This document shows positions 51,672 to 59,711 of a stretch of DNA of 64,000 nucleotides, piece after piece. The notes beneath the pieces are model-generated. The model searched no databases, was not told the DNA's origin, and worked only from the letters and a program-made list of their open reading frames with translations. The stretch comes from Pseudomonadota bacterium (GTDB taxonomy: Bacteria; Myxococcota_A; UBA796; UBA9615): positions 1-64,000 of the forward strand of contig JAAESI010000112.1 of NCBI GenBank assembly GCA_024229515.1, written 5' to 3'. Within the stretch, counting starts at the first letter, position 1. Each line of letters opens with the position of its first letter. The position numbers were made by a program, and so were the translations under genes.

Positions 51672-52557
51672 GCCCGGAATGTACAGTCCCTGCTTGCCTG
51701 ACGTCGCCCCCACCACGCGCACCGTGCGCGCTGCCGGCCTCGACCACCGCGTGGTGGAGTGGGACGGCGGCGGCACCACCACGGTGTTGTTCGTCCACGG
51801 TTTCCTGGACGCCGGCGGTTCCTTCGACGCCCTCGCGCGGGCCCTCCCCGAGGGTCTCCACTGCGTCGCCCCGGACATGCGCGGCCACGGCGGAACCGAG
51901 CGCGCCGCCGAGTCCGGCTACTACCACTTCGTCGACTACGTTCGAGCCCTCCGCGACCTGGTGGACGAGCTCGTCCGTGATCGGTTCGTGCTCGTCGGCC
52001 ATTCGATGGGCGGAGGGATCTCCACCCTGTTCACCGGCACGTGGCCCGACGAGGTCGACCGCCTCGTGCTCTTGGAGGGGCTTGGGCCCCCGGCCGAGGA
52101 TCTGAACGACGGTCCCGCCCGGATGAAGCGCTGGGTCGACGAGGTCCGCGCCGTGCGCGCCGGGTTCCGCCCCATCAAGCGGTTCGACAGCAAAGCGGAG
52201 GCCGCCCGGCGGCTGACGGCGAAGGACCAGTACCTCTCGGAGGAGCGGGCCCTGGAACTGGTCGAATGGCTCGTGCGGGAGACCGACGACGGCGGCTTCG
52301 AGTGGCTGCACGACGCGATGCACCGGACGCGCACGCCGATGGTCTACCGGCCGGAGGTCTGGCGGCCCTTCCTCAAGGCGATCGCGTGCCCCGTGCTGAC
52401 CGTGGACGCCGGCTACACCTGGTACCGCTGGCCCGATCTGCCGGACCGTCGCGCGCTCCTGGCGGACCACCGCCACATGCACTTCCCCGATGCCTCGCAC
52501 ATGCTCCACCACGACGTGCCCGAGGCCCTCGCCGAAGCGATCGCGGAGTTCCTGTGA
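51670..52557 (+). CDS. Alpha/beta hydrolase
   Basis: A 287- to 295-residue hydrolase: oxyanion strand LFVHGFLDAGGSF, nucleophile elbow GHSMGGGIS, Asp in a later loop and catalytic His near FPDASHMLHHDVP. Resembles the broad carboxylesterase/lactonase group; substrate unknown. Three starts are possible: ATG 51670 and 51679 (both overlapping or touching the asparaginase start on the other strand) and TTG 51694, which leaves 22 bp between the genes; the TTG is biologically attractive. Stop codon overlaps the next GTG (GTGA). Confidence 0.85.
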   Translation: MPGMYSPCLPDVAPTTRTVRAAGLDHRVVEWDGGGTTTVLFVHGFLDAGGSFDALARALPEGLHCVAPDMRGHGGTERAAESGYYHFVDYVRALRDLVDELVRDRFVLVGHSMGGGISTLFTGTWPDEVDRLVLLEGLGPPAEDLNDGPARMKRWVDEVRAVRAGFRPIKRFDSKAEAARRLTAKDQYLSEERALELVEWLVRETDDGGFEWLHDAMHRTRTPMVYRPEVWRPFLKAIACPVLTVDAGYTWYRWPDLPDRRALLADHRHMHFPDASHMLHHDVPEALAEAIAEFL

Positions 52558-52739
52558 GCGAGATCAACCTCCCCGGGCTCGACCCCGAGACCGTCGACGA
52601 GTCCGCCAAGGTCGCTGCCAGCGGGTGCCTGCTGACCGCCTACGGCGGCTTCCTCGCCTGTTTTCCGCTGGCGCTCCTGGGCGGCCTCGTGGGGGTCGTG
52701 TTCCTCTATTTCTGGGTTGCCGGTAAGGTCGGCGCATGA
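52554..52739 (+). CDS. 61-residue membrane protein
   Basis: A GTG start overlaps the hydrolase TGA (GTGA). The sequence starts SEINLPGLDPETVDESAKVA and then has a long hydrophobic stretch (about residues 25-57) with a Cys pair and Gly/Leu-rich segments, ending AGKVGA. It fits one or two membrane helices. Its stop overlaps the next ATG (ATGA), so three genes are coupled in a row. No family recognised. Confidence 0.75.
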   Translation: MSEINLPGLDPETVDESAKVAASGCLLTAYGGFLACFPLALLGGLVGVVFLYFWVAGKVGA

Positions 52740-53236
52740 ACGATCAGGCTTCCAACAACAACACCGCCGTGATCATCGGCGTCGTCGTGGCCCTGATGTG
52801 CTGCGGCAGCGTCCCGGTCGTCGGGATCCTCAGCGCGATCGCCATCCCCAACTTCATCGTGATGCAGCTGCGTGCCAAGCGAGCCGAGGCGCCCTCCAAC
52901 GTCGACGGCATGCGCACGGCGGAGAAGGCGTATCACGCGGAGTGGGATGCGTTCACCAGCGTGACCGCGTGCCCGCCGTTCGTCCCCGGTCGCGAAGCCG
53001 TCGCCTGGGACTCCAGCTGGGACTGCTACCAGCAGTTCTCCACGTTGGGTTGGCTCCCCGATGGCATGACGCGATGCCAATACGAGATCATCGCGCTGAA
53101 CGATCCGTCGAACTCGTCCATCCACGATTTCATGATCAATTCGTACTGCGACGTCGATGGCGACGGCAACTACTCAACCTACGAGGCGAACCGCGCGAGC
53201 AAGGCGACGATGACCTCCTGGAACAACGAGTACTGA
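52736..53236 (+). CDS. Pilin-like protein without prepilin cleavage motif
   Basis: A 166-residue protein. The N-terminal 30 residues form a membrane helix with VVGILSAIAIPNFI, the second half of the type IV pilin N-terminal helix, followed by the connecting helix (RAKRAEAPSNVDGMRTAEKA). The usual prepilin signature G-FTLIE is missing; the region before reads GVVVALMCCGSVP. The C-terminal globular domain has four cysteines (ACPPFVPG, DCYQQF, RCQYE, YCDVDGDG) and a calcium-loop-like DVDGDGNYS. So it may be a minor pilin or a pilin relative with an uncleaved anchor. It is coupled to the small membrane protein by ATGA. Confidence 0.75.
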   Translation: MNDQASNNNTAVIIGVVVALMCCGSVPVVGILSAIAIPNFIVMQLRAKRAEAPSNVDGMRTAEKAYHAEWDAFTSVTACPPFVPGREAVAWDSSWDCYQQFSTLGWLPDGMTRCQYEIIALNDPSNSSIHDFMINSYCDVDGDGNYSTYEANRASKATMTSWNNEY

Positions 53237-53293
53237 ACTCGTCCACAAAACCTCTTGCTTGACGAAAGCGCCTAGTGCACTTTGCTCCGCCTC

Positions 53294-55420
53294 ATGACCG
53301 AGAAGGAGAACGAAGTGCATTCGATCGTTCGTGAAGAGGAATCCGCGCTTGCGGACATCCAGCTGCGCCTCAAGAACAAGCCCCCCGAGGCTGAGATTGA
53401 CGCCGACGCCATCCGCTACGAGATGGAGTCGCTGCGTGAACAGATCCGCGAGGCCAACCACGACGAACGCCCCAGTCTGCTGATGCAGTACGAGCGGCTC
53501 GGTCACCTGCTGGATGCGCAGGGCCGGAGCCTGGGCAAGAACGCGGTCGACCCCTCCAAGCCGTACTTCGGCCACATGCGGCTGCAAGAGGGCAAGAAGG
53601 TCCGCGACGTGTACCTGGGCAAGGCCACGCGCCTGGACCATGGGCTGCGCATCGTCGACTGGCGCCATGCCCCCGTCAGCCGGATCTTCTACAAGAACGC
53701 CGAGGGCGACGAGTACGACGAGGACTTCGGCGACCGCGAGGTCAGCGGTGAGGTGCTCGTGCGCCGTACCGTCGGCATCCGCGAGGGCGCGATGATGCGC
53801 GTCCAGGCCCCTCAGGGAGTGTTCGTGCGTCAGGGCGAGGGCTGGAAGCAGATGGCCGACGCCCTCCCCAAGCTGCGCGGCGGCGAAGGGGCGGCGCACT
53901 GGATCCAGCATGACGACGACCACCACGGTGGGGGCACGCAGCTGGGCTCCGGCGACGCCTACCGGGTCGACAAGCACCTCCCGGAGATCTCCGCGCTCAT
54001 CGACAAGGAGCAGTGGGAGCTCATCTCCGCCGACGACGCCGAGCTCGTCGTCATCCGCGGCGTCGCCGGCTCCGGCAAGACGACCGTCGCGCTGCACCGG
54101 CTCGCCTACCTGAACTTCCAGGACCGCCGCCGGTTCCGCCCCGACCGCATGATGGTCGTGGTCTGGGGCGACGCCCTGCGCCGCTTCATCTCCAAGGTCC
54201 TCCCCGACCTGGGCGTGCACGGCACCCCTGTCCGCACCTACGGGTACTGGGCCGGCGGCATCCGCAAGCGGTTGTTCCCGTTCCTGCCCAGCGAGCAGGC
54301 CGACGACACGCCCGCCATCGTGACCCGCTTCAAGCTGCATCCGGTGATGCTCCGCATCCTCGAGGCGTACGTGAAGAAGACCCCCGGCAAGCAGACCGCG
54401 CGCCAGGCGGTCGAGGACTGGATGTACGTCATCACGGACCTCACGCTGCTCAAGAAGGGCGTCAAGAAGTGGGCCCCCGGCGCCTTCTCGGACGCCGAGC
54501 TCGACCGCATCACCGGCTGGACCATCCGCCAGATGGACCTGGTCGACGAGCACCTCGACCCCAGCCCCGACCCGGAGCTGGACGAGCCCGACGCCGCCGA
54601 TGAGATCCACGAGGAGGCGTTCCTGGACGCCGAGGACGACCCGATGTTGCTGCGGCTGTACCAGCTGCGCGTCGGTGCGCTCCCCGCCCGCGGCCGCAAC
54701 GGCCGTCCGCTGCGCTACTCGCACCTGGTGGTGGACGAGGTCCAGGACCTGTCCCCGCTGGAGGTCCGCGTGCTGATGGACTGCACCGACGAGCGTCGCT
54801 CCATGACGCTGGCCGGTGATACGCAGCAGCACGTGCTCCAGGAGGCTGGCTTCACCAACTGGGAGGAGTTCTTCGGCCACCTCGGCGTGAAGGGCACCTC
54901 GGTGAACACCCTGAAGATCGCCTACCGCTCCACGCACCCGATCATCCAGTTCGCCCGCCACGTGCTGGGCAACCTGGCGGAGGACGAGAGCGTCGAAGTG
55001 GCGCGCGGCGGTGTGCCTGTCGAGATCCTCCCCTTCGAGGACGACGGCGAGTGCCTGGCGTTCCTGGCGGAGTCGCTGCGCGAGCTGGCGGAGAAGGAGC
55101 CGTACGCCAACGTGGCCCTGCTGGCCCGGGATCCGGCGACCGCGCTGATGTACCACGACGGCCTCGAGCGGGCCGGCGTCGAGCGCCTCAAGTACATCCG
55201 CAATCAGGAGTTCAGCTTCACCGCCGGCGTCGAGGTCACGGACGTGACCCAGGCCAAGGGGCTGGAGTTCGACTACGTGGTGCTGCTGGACGTCAGCGCC
55301 GCGGCCTACCCGGACACCTCGGCGGCCCGCCGCATCCTGCACGTGGGCGCGACCCGTGCGGCCCACCAGCTGTGGGTCACGACCATCGGAAGGCCGTCGC
55401 CGCTGCTGCCGGTCGGCTAG
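53294..55420 (+). CDS. HelD-like superfamily 1 ATPase
   Basis: A 708-residue UvrD-type protein of the HelD group. The N-terminal 100 residues are helical/coiled; YFGHMRLQEG and RIVDWRHAPVSRIFY are diagnostic HelD segments. Walker A is RGVAGSGKTT (residues 255-264), motif II VVDEVQDLSPLE, and the C-terminal motifs are KIAYRSTHPI and VTDVTQAKGLEFDYVVL. HelD proteins release stalled RNA polymerase from DNA. The ATG at 53294 is used; TTG and other options upstream lack support. The 3' end overlaps the convergent ArsA gene by 4 bp. A TTGACG -35-like box is at 53259-53264 but no clear -10 follows. Confidence 0.88.
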   Translation: MTEKENEVHSIVREEESALADIQLRLKNKPPEAEIDADAIRYEMESLREQIREANHDERPSLLMQYERLGHLLDAQGRSLGKNAVDPSKPYFGHMRLQEGKKVRDVYLGKATRLDHGLRIVDWRHAPVSRIFYKNAEGDEYDEDFGDREVSGEVLVRRTVGIREGAMMRVQAPQGVFVRQGEGWKQMADALPKLRGGEGAAHWIQHDDDHHGGGTQLGSGDAYRVDKHLPEISALIDKEQWELISADDAELVVIRGVAGSGKTTVALHRLAYLNFQDRRRFRPDRMMVVVWGDALRRFISKVLPDLGVHGTPVRTYGYWAGGIRKRLFPFLPSEQADDTPAIVTRFKLHPVMLRILEAYVKKTPGKQTARQAVEDWMYVITDLTLLKKGVKKWAPGAFSDAELDRITGWTIRQMDLVDEHLDPSPDPELDEPDAADEIHEEAFLDAEDDPMLLRLYQLRVGALPARGRNGRPLRYSHLVVDEVQDLSPLEVRVLMDCTDERRSMTLAGDTQQHVLQEAGFTNWEEFFGHLGVKGTSVNTLKIAYRSTHPIIQFARHVLGNLAEDESVEVARGGVPVEILPFEDDGECLAFLAESLRELAEKEPYANVALLARDPATALMYHDGLERAGVERLKYIRNQEFSFTAGVEVTDVTQAKGLEFDYVVLLDVSAAAYPDTSAARRILHVGATRAAHQLWVTTIGRPSPLLPVG

Positions 55421-56583
55421 CTCCGCAGGAACTCGAGCAGGCGCTGAAGCGCCTCGAGGTCGTGGACATCGCCCTCGATCTCCGGCACCTCCACGTACGG
55501 CACCGAGTCGCCCGCGTGGCGCTTCAGGGCGTCGATGTGGTGGCGGTCGACCGCGGCCCAGCGGGCCCGACGGCGGTGGTTTCCCCAGACTGCCTCGACC
55601 GCATCGTCCCAGCCGGGAACGTCGGGGCGGGCCTCGAAGATCCCGTCGCTGCTGCGCGGCACGTCCAGCAGGTCCGCCGACGTCGGCCGCACCCGGTTGA
55701 TGACGAAGCCTTCGAACGGGATGCCCGCCTCGGCCAGCCGCTCGTGGAAGAAGAGCGCCTCGGACAGCGAGATGCGGTTGGGGGAGGCGACCAGCACGAA
55801 GGCGACCTCGTCCGACTCCAGCAGCGTCTTGACCTCCGCGGCGCGGGTGCGCATGCCCTCCAGCAGCCCGCCCATGGCGGTGACGAACTCGGAGATGCCG
55901 GAGATGACCTCGGTGCCGAGGAAGCGCTCGAAGACGCCGAACATCGCCTGCCGGCCCTTGCCGAACAGCATGCTCCCGGCGCGCACCGCGCTGAACCGGG
56001 AGCCGTCGTCCGAGCGCAGCCACTTGAGCGCCCCGTCGGCCAACATCGCCACCATGCGGCCCGGCGCCTCGAGGAAGTCGAGCGCGTTTCGCGACGGCGG
56101 GGTGTCCAGCACGATCAGGTCGTAGTCGCCCTTGGCGGCCACATCCAGCAGTTGCTCCATCGCCATGTACTCCTGGCTTCCGCTCAGGCTCTGCGAGGCG
56201 CGTTGGTAGTAGTGGTTGCCGAGGATCCGCTGCCGGGTCGCCTCGTCCTTGGCGAACTTGTCCACGACGTTGTCCCAGGTGCGCTTGGCATCCAGCATCA
56301 TCGCGCTGAGCGAGCCGCCCTCGGGCAGGCCCACGCCGAGCAGCGCCTCCACGTCGATCGGCGTCTCCGTGTTCATCGAGTCGCCGACCCCGAGGGCATC
56401 CGCCAGCCTCCGCGCGGGGTCGATTGTCATCACGAGGGCCCGCTGGCCGGCCATCGCCGCGCCCAACGCCAGCGCCGCCGACACGGTCGTCTTGCCGACC
56501 CCGCCGGTGCCGCACACGACCACGATCTCGTGGCCGTCGACGACGGTCGTGAGGCGTTCGCGCTCGATCGCCGGCGTGCTCAT
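55417..56583 (-). CDS. ArsA/GET3-family ATPase without signature lysine
   Basis: A 388-residue P-loop ATPase of the ArsA type. The deviant Walker A region is VCGTGGVGKTT (residues 24-33): T26 replaces the intradimer signature lysine found in GKGGVGKT. Switch I is MTIDPARRLADALG, switch II LDTPPSRNALDFL and the A-loop region NRISLSEALFF. The C-terminal extra domain has RPDVPGWDDAVEAVW. ArsA-family proteins are dimeric ATPases in arsenite export or membrane-protein targeting; here no arsenical genes are near. The ATG at 56583 overlaps the upstream TGA by ATGA, so it is coupled to a second ArsA gene. Function unknown. Confidence 0.85.
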   Translation of the reverse strand: MSTPAIERERLTTVVDGHEIVVVCGTGGVGKTTVSAALALGAAMAGQRALVMTIDPARRLADALGVGDSMNTETPIDVEALLGVGLPEGGSLSAMMLDAKRTWDNVVDKFAKDEATRQRILGNHYYQRASQSLSGSQEYMAMEQLLDVAAKGDYDLIVLDTPPSRNALDFLEAPGRMVAMLADGALKWLRSDDGSRFSAVRAGSMLFGKGRQAMFGVFERFLGTEVISGISEFVTAMGGLLEGMRTRAAEVKTLLESDEVAFVLVASPNRISLSEALFFHERLAEAGIPFEGFVINRVRPTSADLLDVPRSSDGIFEARPDVPGWDDAVEAVWGNHRRRARWAAVDRHHIDALKRHAGDSVPYVEVPEIEGDVHDLEALQRLLEFLRS

Positions 56584-57539
56584 GCGAGCCACTCCAGGTG
56601 GGTGCCGAGGGACGTGAGGGCCTCCGCGTCCAGATCCCGGCGGGCGAGCATCGGGACCTCCGCGAAGGGCAGGTCCAGCTCACCGCGCAGCCGCTTGATG
56701 TGCTCCTCGGCGCGGGCCCGGTCGCGCAGCAAGCGCTCGGCGTCCCGCACCGCGGCCGCGGCCTGACCTCCGGCGGCGAGCCCGACGGCCCGCACTTCGT
56801 CGAACTGGGCGGCCGCCTCTTCGGAGGCGAACAGCTTCGGCGGCACCCCGTTGACCACGACTCCCGCGATGTCGATGTCGACGTGCTTGCGCAGGTCCGC
56901 GGCCAGCTCCAGCGTCTCGCTGACCGGCATCTCCTCCGCCAGCGTCACCAGCAGCACAGACGTGCGGGAGCGGTCCGCGAGCAGCTCCTGGATCTGCTTG
57001 GCGTTGGTGTGCATCGGCCCGATCCGGGTCAGGTCCATGATCGCCTTGGGGGAGCGCAGCAGCGACAGCCCGTGCCCCGTCGCGGGCGAGTCCACGATCA
57101 CCAGATCCCACTGGTGGGGCCCCTTGCCGCTGGGCCCGTGCGAGCCGTTGACCCGCTCCCACTCCAGGTCCATCACCTTGCCCGCGGAGATCAGGTCGCT
57201 GAGGCCGAGCACGCCGTTCATGAACGGCTCGATGTAGCGGTTGCGGAAGACCAGCTCGTACAGGAGCCGGAACCGCAGCATGCGCAGCAGGTACTCCTCC
57301 GTCGCCCGGTTCGGCGTCACCGAGATGGCGTGCACCCGGGGGGCGAGCTCGTGGGTCTCGTAGCCAACCGGCTCGTGGTCGAACAGCGCCGCCATCGTCT
57401 CGGCGCCGTTCATCTCCGCGACGATCGACCGCATGCCCGCCTTGGCCACCCGCATCGCCAGCGTGGCCGAGATGACCGACTTGCCCACGCCGCCCTTGCC
57501 GACGACAAAGACGACCCGCTTGTCCAGGAGCTCCTTCAT
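56580..57539 (-). CDS. ArsA/GET3-family ATPase with intact P-loop
   Basis: A 319-residue paralogue. Walker A VVGKGGVGKS (residues 12-21) has the signature K15; switch II is VIVDSPATGHGLSLL and the region MPVSETLELAADL follows. The start ATG at 57539 overlaps the upstream lipase-like gene (ATGA). The two ArsA proteins probably form a heterodimer; that is inference from their coupling and from the missing lysine in the partner. Confidence 0.88.
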   Translation of the reverse strand: MKELLDKRVVFVVGKGGVGKSVISATLAMRVAKAGMRSIVAEMNGAETMAALFDHEPVGYETHELAPRVHAISVTPNRATEEYLLRMLRFRLLYELVFRNRYIEPFMNGVLGLSDLISAGKVMDLEWERVNGSHGPSGKGPHQWDLVIVDSPATGHGLSLLRSPKAIMDLTRIGPMHTNAKQIQELLADRSRTSVLLVTLAEEMPVSETLELAADLRKHVDIDIAGVVVNGVPPKLFASEEAAAQFDEVRAVGLAAGGQAAAAVRDAERLLRDRARAEEHIKRLRGELDLPFAEVPMLARRDLDAEALTSLGTHLEWLA

Positions 57540-58438
57540 GGGGAGCCGGTCGGCTTGAGGTCGGGGGCGAGGGCGGCGACGACGGCTTCGTGCGCCTCCT
57601 TGCTGTGGAGCAGGTGCACGTGGCCGAGGCCGTGGAGGCGGAGCTCCAGCACCCCCGGCGGGGCCTTGTTGAACGGCGGCGGCACCCAGAGGTCGTCCAC
57701 CGACGTGATGGACACCCGACGGACCTCGATCGGCTCGGGGTCGGTGCGGTCGGGGTTCGCCGGCAGCGGCCGCCCCAACACGGTGTCCAGCAGCTCGTTC
57801 CAGTAGGTCAGGTCGGGCCGGTCCGGCAGCATCGGCGGAGCGCCCGCGCCCGGCCAGAAGACGGCTCCCGGCGAGCCTCGCCAGGGCGTACCCAGGCCGA
57901 TGAGGCGGCCCACGGGAATCTCCGGGTCGGCCGCCAGGGCCTCGCCCACGAGCAGGCTTCCGCCCCCGAAGGCGACGACATCGACGCGGCGATCGCCCGC
58001 CTGCGCCGACAGCGCGCGCATCCGCTCCACGAGCCGCGCGGCCGCCTGCCGGGGCGGGCTGAACAGCGGCGGAGTCCATCGATCCGAGTGGATCTTGTGG
58101 GCCGCGAGGGCGCGCTGCAGGGGGCGCATCGCGCTGCGCGTGTGGCCGTAGCCGGGGATGAGGAGCAGCGGCCGACGCTCGCTGGAGTCGTCGATGGTCG
58201 GTTTGCTGTTCCCCAGGCCCAGCGGCCAGCCGACGATCAACAACAACGTGGAGAGCCACTCGCGGAATCCGAGGCGGAGGGCGAAGCTCAGCCGTTGGTC
58301 CGGCTTGGCGTCCGGCGGCGGGTCCGGGAGGCGCACGCCGGTCCACAGAGCGCGGGACACAAAGCCCAACGCGACCGCCGTCGCGGGCAGCCCGAGCACC
58401 ACCCCGAGGACGAGGCCAACCAGCAGGAGTGCGGTCAC
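57536..58438 (-). CDS. Membrane-anchored alpha/beta hydrolase (lipase-like)
   Basis: A 300-residue protein with an N-terminal hydrophobic helix (LLLVGLVLGVVLGLPATAVAL) and a second helix near residue 63. The hydrolase core has LLLIPGYGHTRSAM (oxyanion strand), a nucleophile elbow VVAFGGGSLLVGEAL (GGGS in place of GHSxG), and a C-terminal LGHVHLLHSKEA for the catalytic His. So the elbow is altered. GTG start at 58438. It is the first gene of the ArsA operon, all coupled by ATGA overlaps. Substrate unknown. Confidence 0.72.
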   Translation of the reverse strand: MTALLLVGLVLGVVLGLPATAVALGFVSRALWTGVRLPDPPPDAKPDQRLSFALRLGFREWLSTLLLIVGWPLGLGNSKPTIDDSSERRPLLLIPGYGHTRSAMRPLQRALAAHKIHSDRWTPPLFSPPRQAAARLVERMRALSAQAGDRRVDVVAFGGGSLLVGEALAADPEIPVGRLIGLGTPWRGSPGAVFWPGAGAPPMLPDRPDLTYWNELLDTVLGRPLPANPDRTDPEPIEVRRVSITSVDDLWVPPPFNKAPPGVLELRLHGLGHVHLLHSKEAHEAVVAALAPDLKPTGSP

Positions 58439-58514
58439 GGCGGGAGGTGTATCTCACCTGCGCCCGCGATGGGGACTTGACCCCAGCAGCAGGACTGACT
58501 AAACGGCCAGCGGG

Positions 58515-58835
58515 ATGCCCATCTACGAGTACACGTGTCCGTCTTGCGGCAACGAGTTCGAGAAGATCCTCAAAGCAGGATCCGCGAACCCGCCGTGCCC
58601 GAAGTGCGAAGCCGAGACCGAGAAGAAGATCTCGCTGTCTTCGTTCCAGCTCAAGGGAGGCGGTTGGTACAACGACGCCTACGCCGGCAAGGACAACAAG
58701 TCGCCAGCGGCCAAGACCGCGAGTTCGTCCTCGGACTCCAGTTCCAGCAGCAGCAGCAAGTCCGAGTCATCGACGTCGAGCTCGTCCTCGTCCTCGTCCT
58801 TGTCCTCCTCCTCATCGTCGTCCTCGGACGACTGA
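58515..58835 (+). CDS. FmdB-type zinc ribbon protein with Ser-rich tail
   Basis: A 106-residue protein. Residues 1-45 are the FmdB-type zinc ribbon: MPIYEYTCPSCGNEFEKI with a second pair CPKCEAE, four cysteines in total. Then comes GGGWYNDAYAGK, a conserved FmdB segment. The last 40 residues are almost only Ser with a few Asp, Lys and Glu. Such ribbons are common small regulators or modulators of unknown role. It is 13 bp before folD and probably the first gene of the folD-gcvT-gcvH run. Confidence 0.85.
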   Translation: MPIYEYTCPSCGNEFEKILKAGSANPPCPKCEAETEKKISLSSFQLKGGGWYNDAYAGKDNKSPAAKTASSSSDSSSSSSSKSESSTSSSSSSSSLSSSSSSSSDD

Positions 58836-58848
58836 TCGGAGTCCGCCC

Positions 58849-59703
58849 ATGATCCTCGACGGCAAGGCCCTCGCGAAGCGCCTGAGCGTCTCGCTCCGAG
58901 AAGAGACCGCCGCGTTTACGGCGAAGCACGGCCTCGCGCCCTGCCTGGCGACGGTGCTCGTCGGCGACGACCCCGCCTCGGCCGTCTACGTGAAGGCCAA
59001 GCGGAAGGCGTGCGCTCGCAACGGCTTCATCTCCAAGCACATCGAGCTGCCCGCGAGCACCACCCAGGACGAGCTCCTGGCGTTGGTCCACGAGCTCAAC
59101 GACGACGCCGCCGTGCACGGGATCCTGGTGCAGCTGCCGCTGCCGGACCAGATCTCCGACCGGGTCATCATCGACGCGATGGACCCGGCCAAGGACGTCG
59201 ACGGCTTCCACCCCGAGAGCATCGGCGCGCTTGTGCTCAAGCGGCACTGCTTCGTGCCCTGCACGCCCAAGGGGGTGATGAAGCTCATCGAGGAGTCGGG
59301 CATCGACTGCAGCGGCAAGCAGGCCGTGGTCGTCGGCCGCTCCCCCAACGTCGGCCTCCCCGCCGCGCTGCTGCTGATGCAGGCCAACGCGACGGTGACC
59401 ATCGTGCACAGCCGCACCCCCGAAGACGTCAAGAAGGCCGTCATCGGCGCGGCCGACATCCTCGTCGTGGCGGTGGGCCGCCCGCACTTCGTCAAGGGCG
59501 CCTGGATCAAGGAGGGGGCCGTGGTCATCGACGTCGGCATCAACCGCCTCGACGACGGCCGCCTCGTGGGCGACGTGGAGTACGACACCGCCGCCGAGCG
59601 GGCCTCCGCCATCACCCCGGTTCCGGGGGGCGTGGGGCCGATGACGATCAGCCAGCTCATGGCGAACACCCTGCAGGCCGCGCGTGACGCGGTCGCTCCC
59701 TAG
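58849..59703 (+). CDS. folD: Bifunctional methylenetetrahydrofolate dehydrogenase/cyclohydrolase
   Basis: A 284-residue FolD. Signature segments: ATVLVGDDPASAVYVKAK (substrate Tyr and Lys region), GILVQLPLPDQI, PAKDVDGFHPESIGAL, PCTPKGVMKLIEE, VVVGRSPNVGLPAALLLMQ (NADP site) and VPGGVGPMTISQLM. It interconverts 5,10-methylene-, methenyl- and 10-formyl-tetrahydrofolate in the cytosol. The ATG at 58849 gives the family N-terminus MILDGKALAK. Next gene gcvT starts 8 bp after its stop, a logical link since glycine cleavage makes methylene-THF. Confidence 0.97.
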   Translation: MILDGKALAKRLSVSLREETAAFTAKHGLAPCLATVLVGDDPASAVYVKAKRKACARNGFISKHIELPASTTQDELLALVHELNDDAAVHGILVQLPLPDQISDRVIIDAMDPAKDVDGFHPESIGALVLKRHCFVPCTPKGVMKLIEESGIDCSGKQAVVVGRSPNVGLPAALLLMQANATVTIVHSRTPEDVKKAVIGAADILVVAVGRPHFVKGAWIKEGAVVIDVGINRLDDGRLVGDVEYDTAAERASAITPVPGGVGPMTISQLMANTLQAARDAVAP

Positions 59704-59711
59704 GAGGCCGC

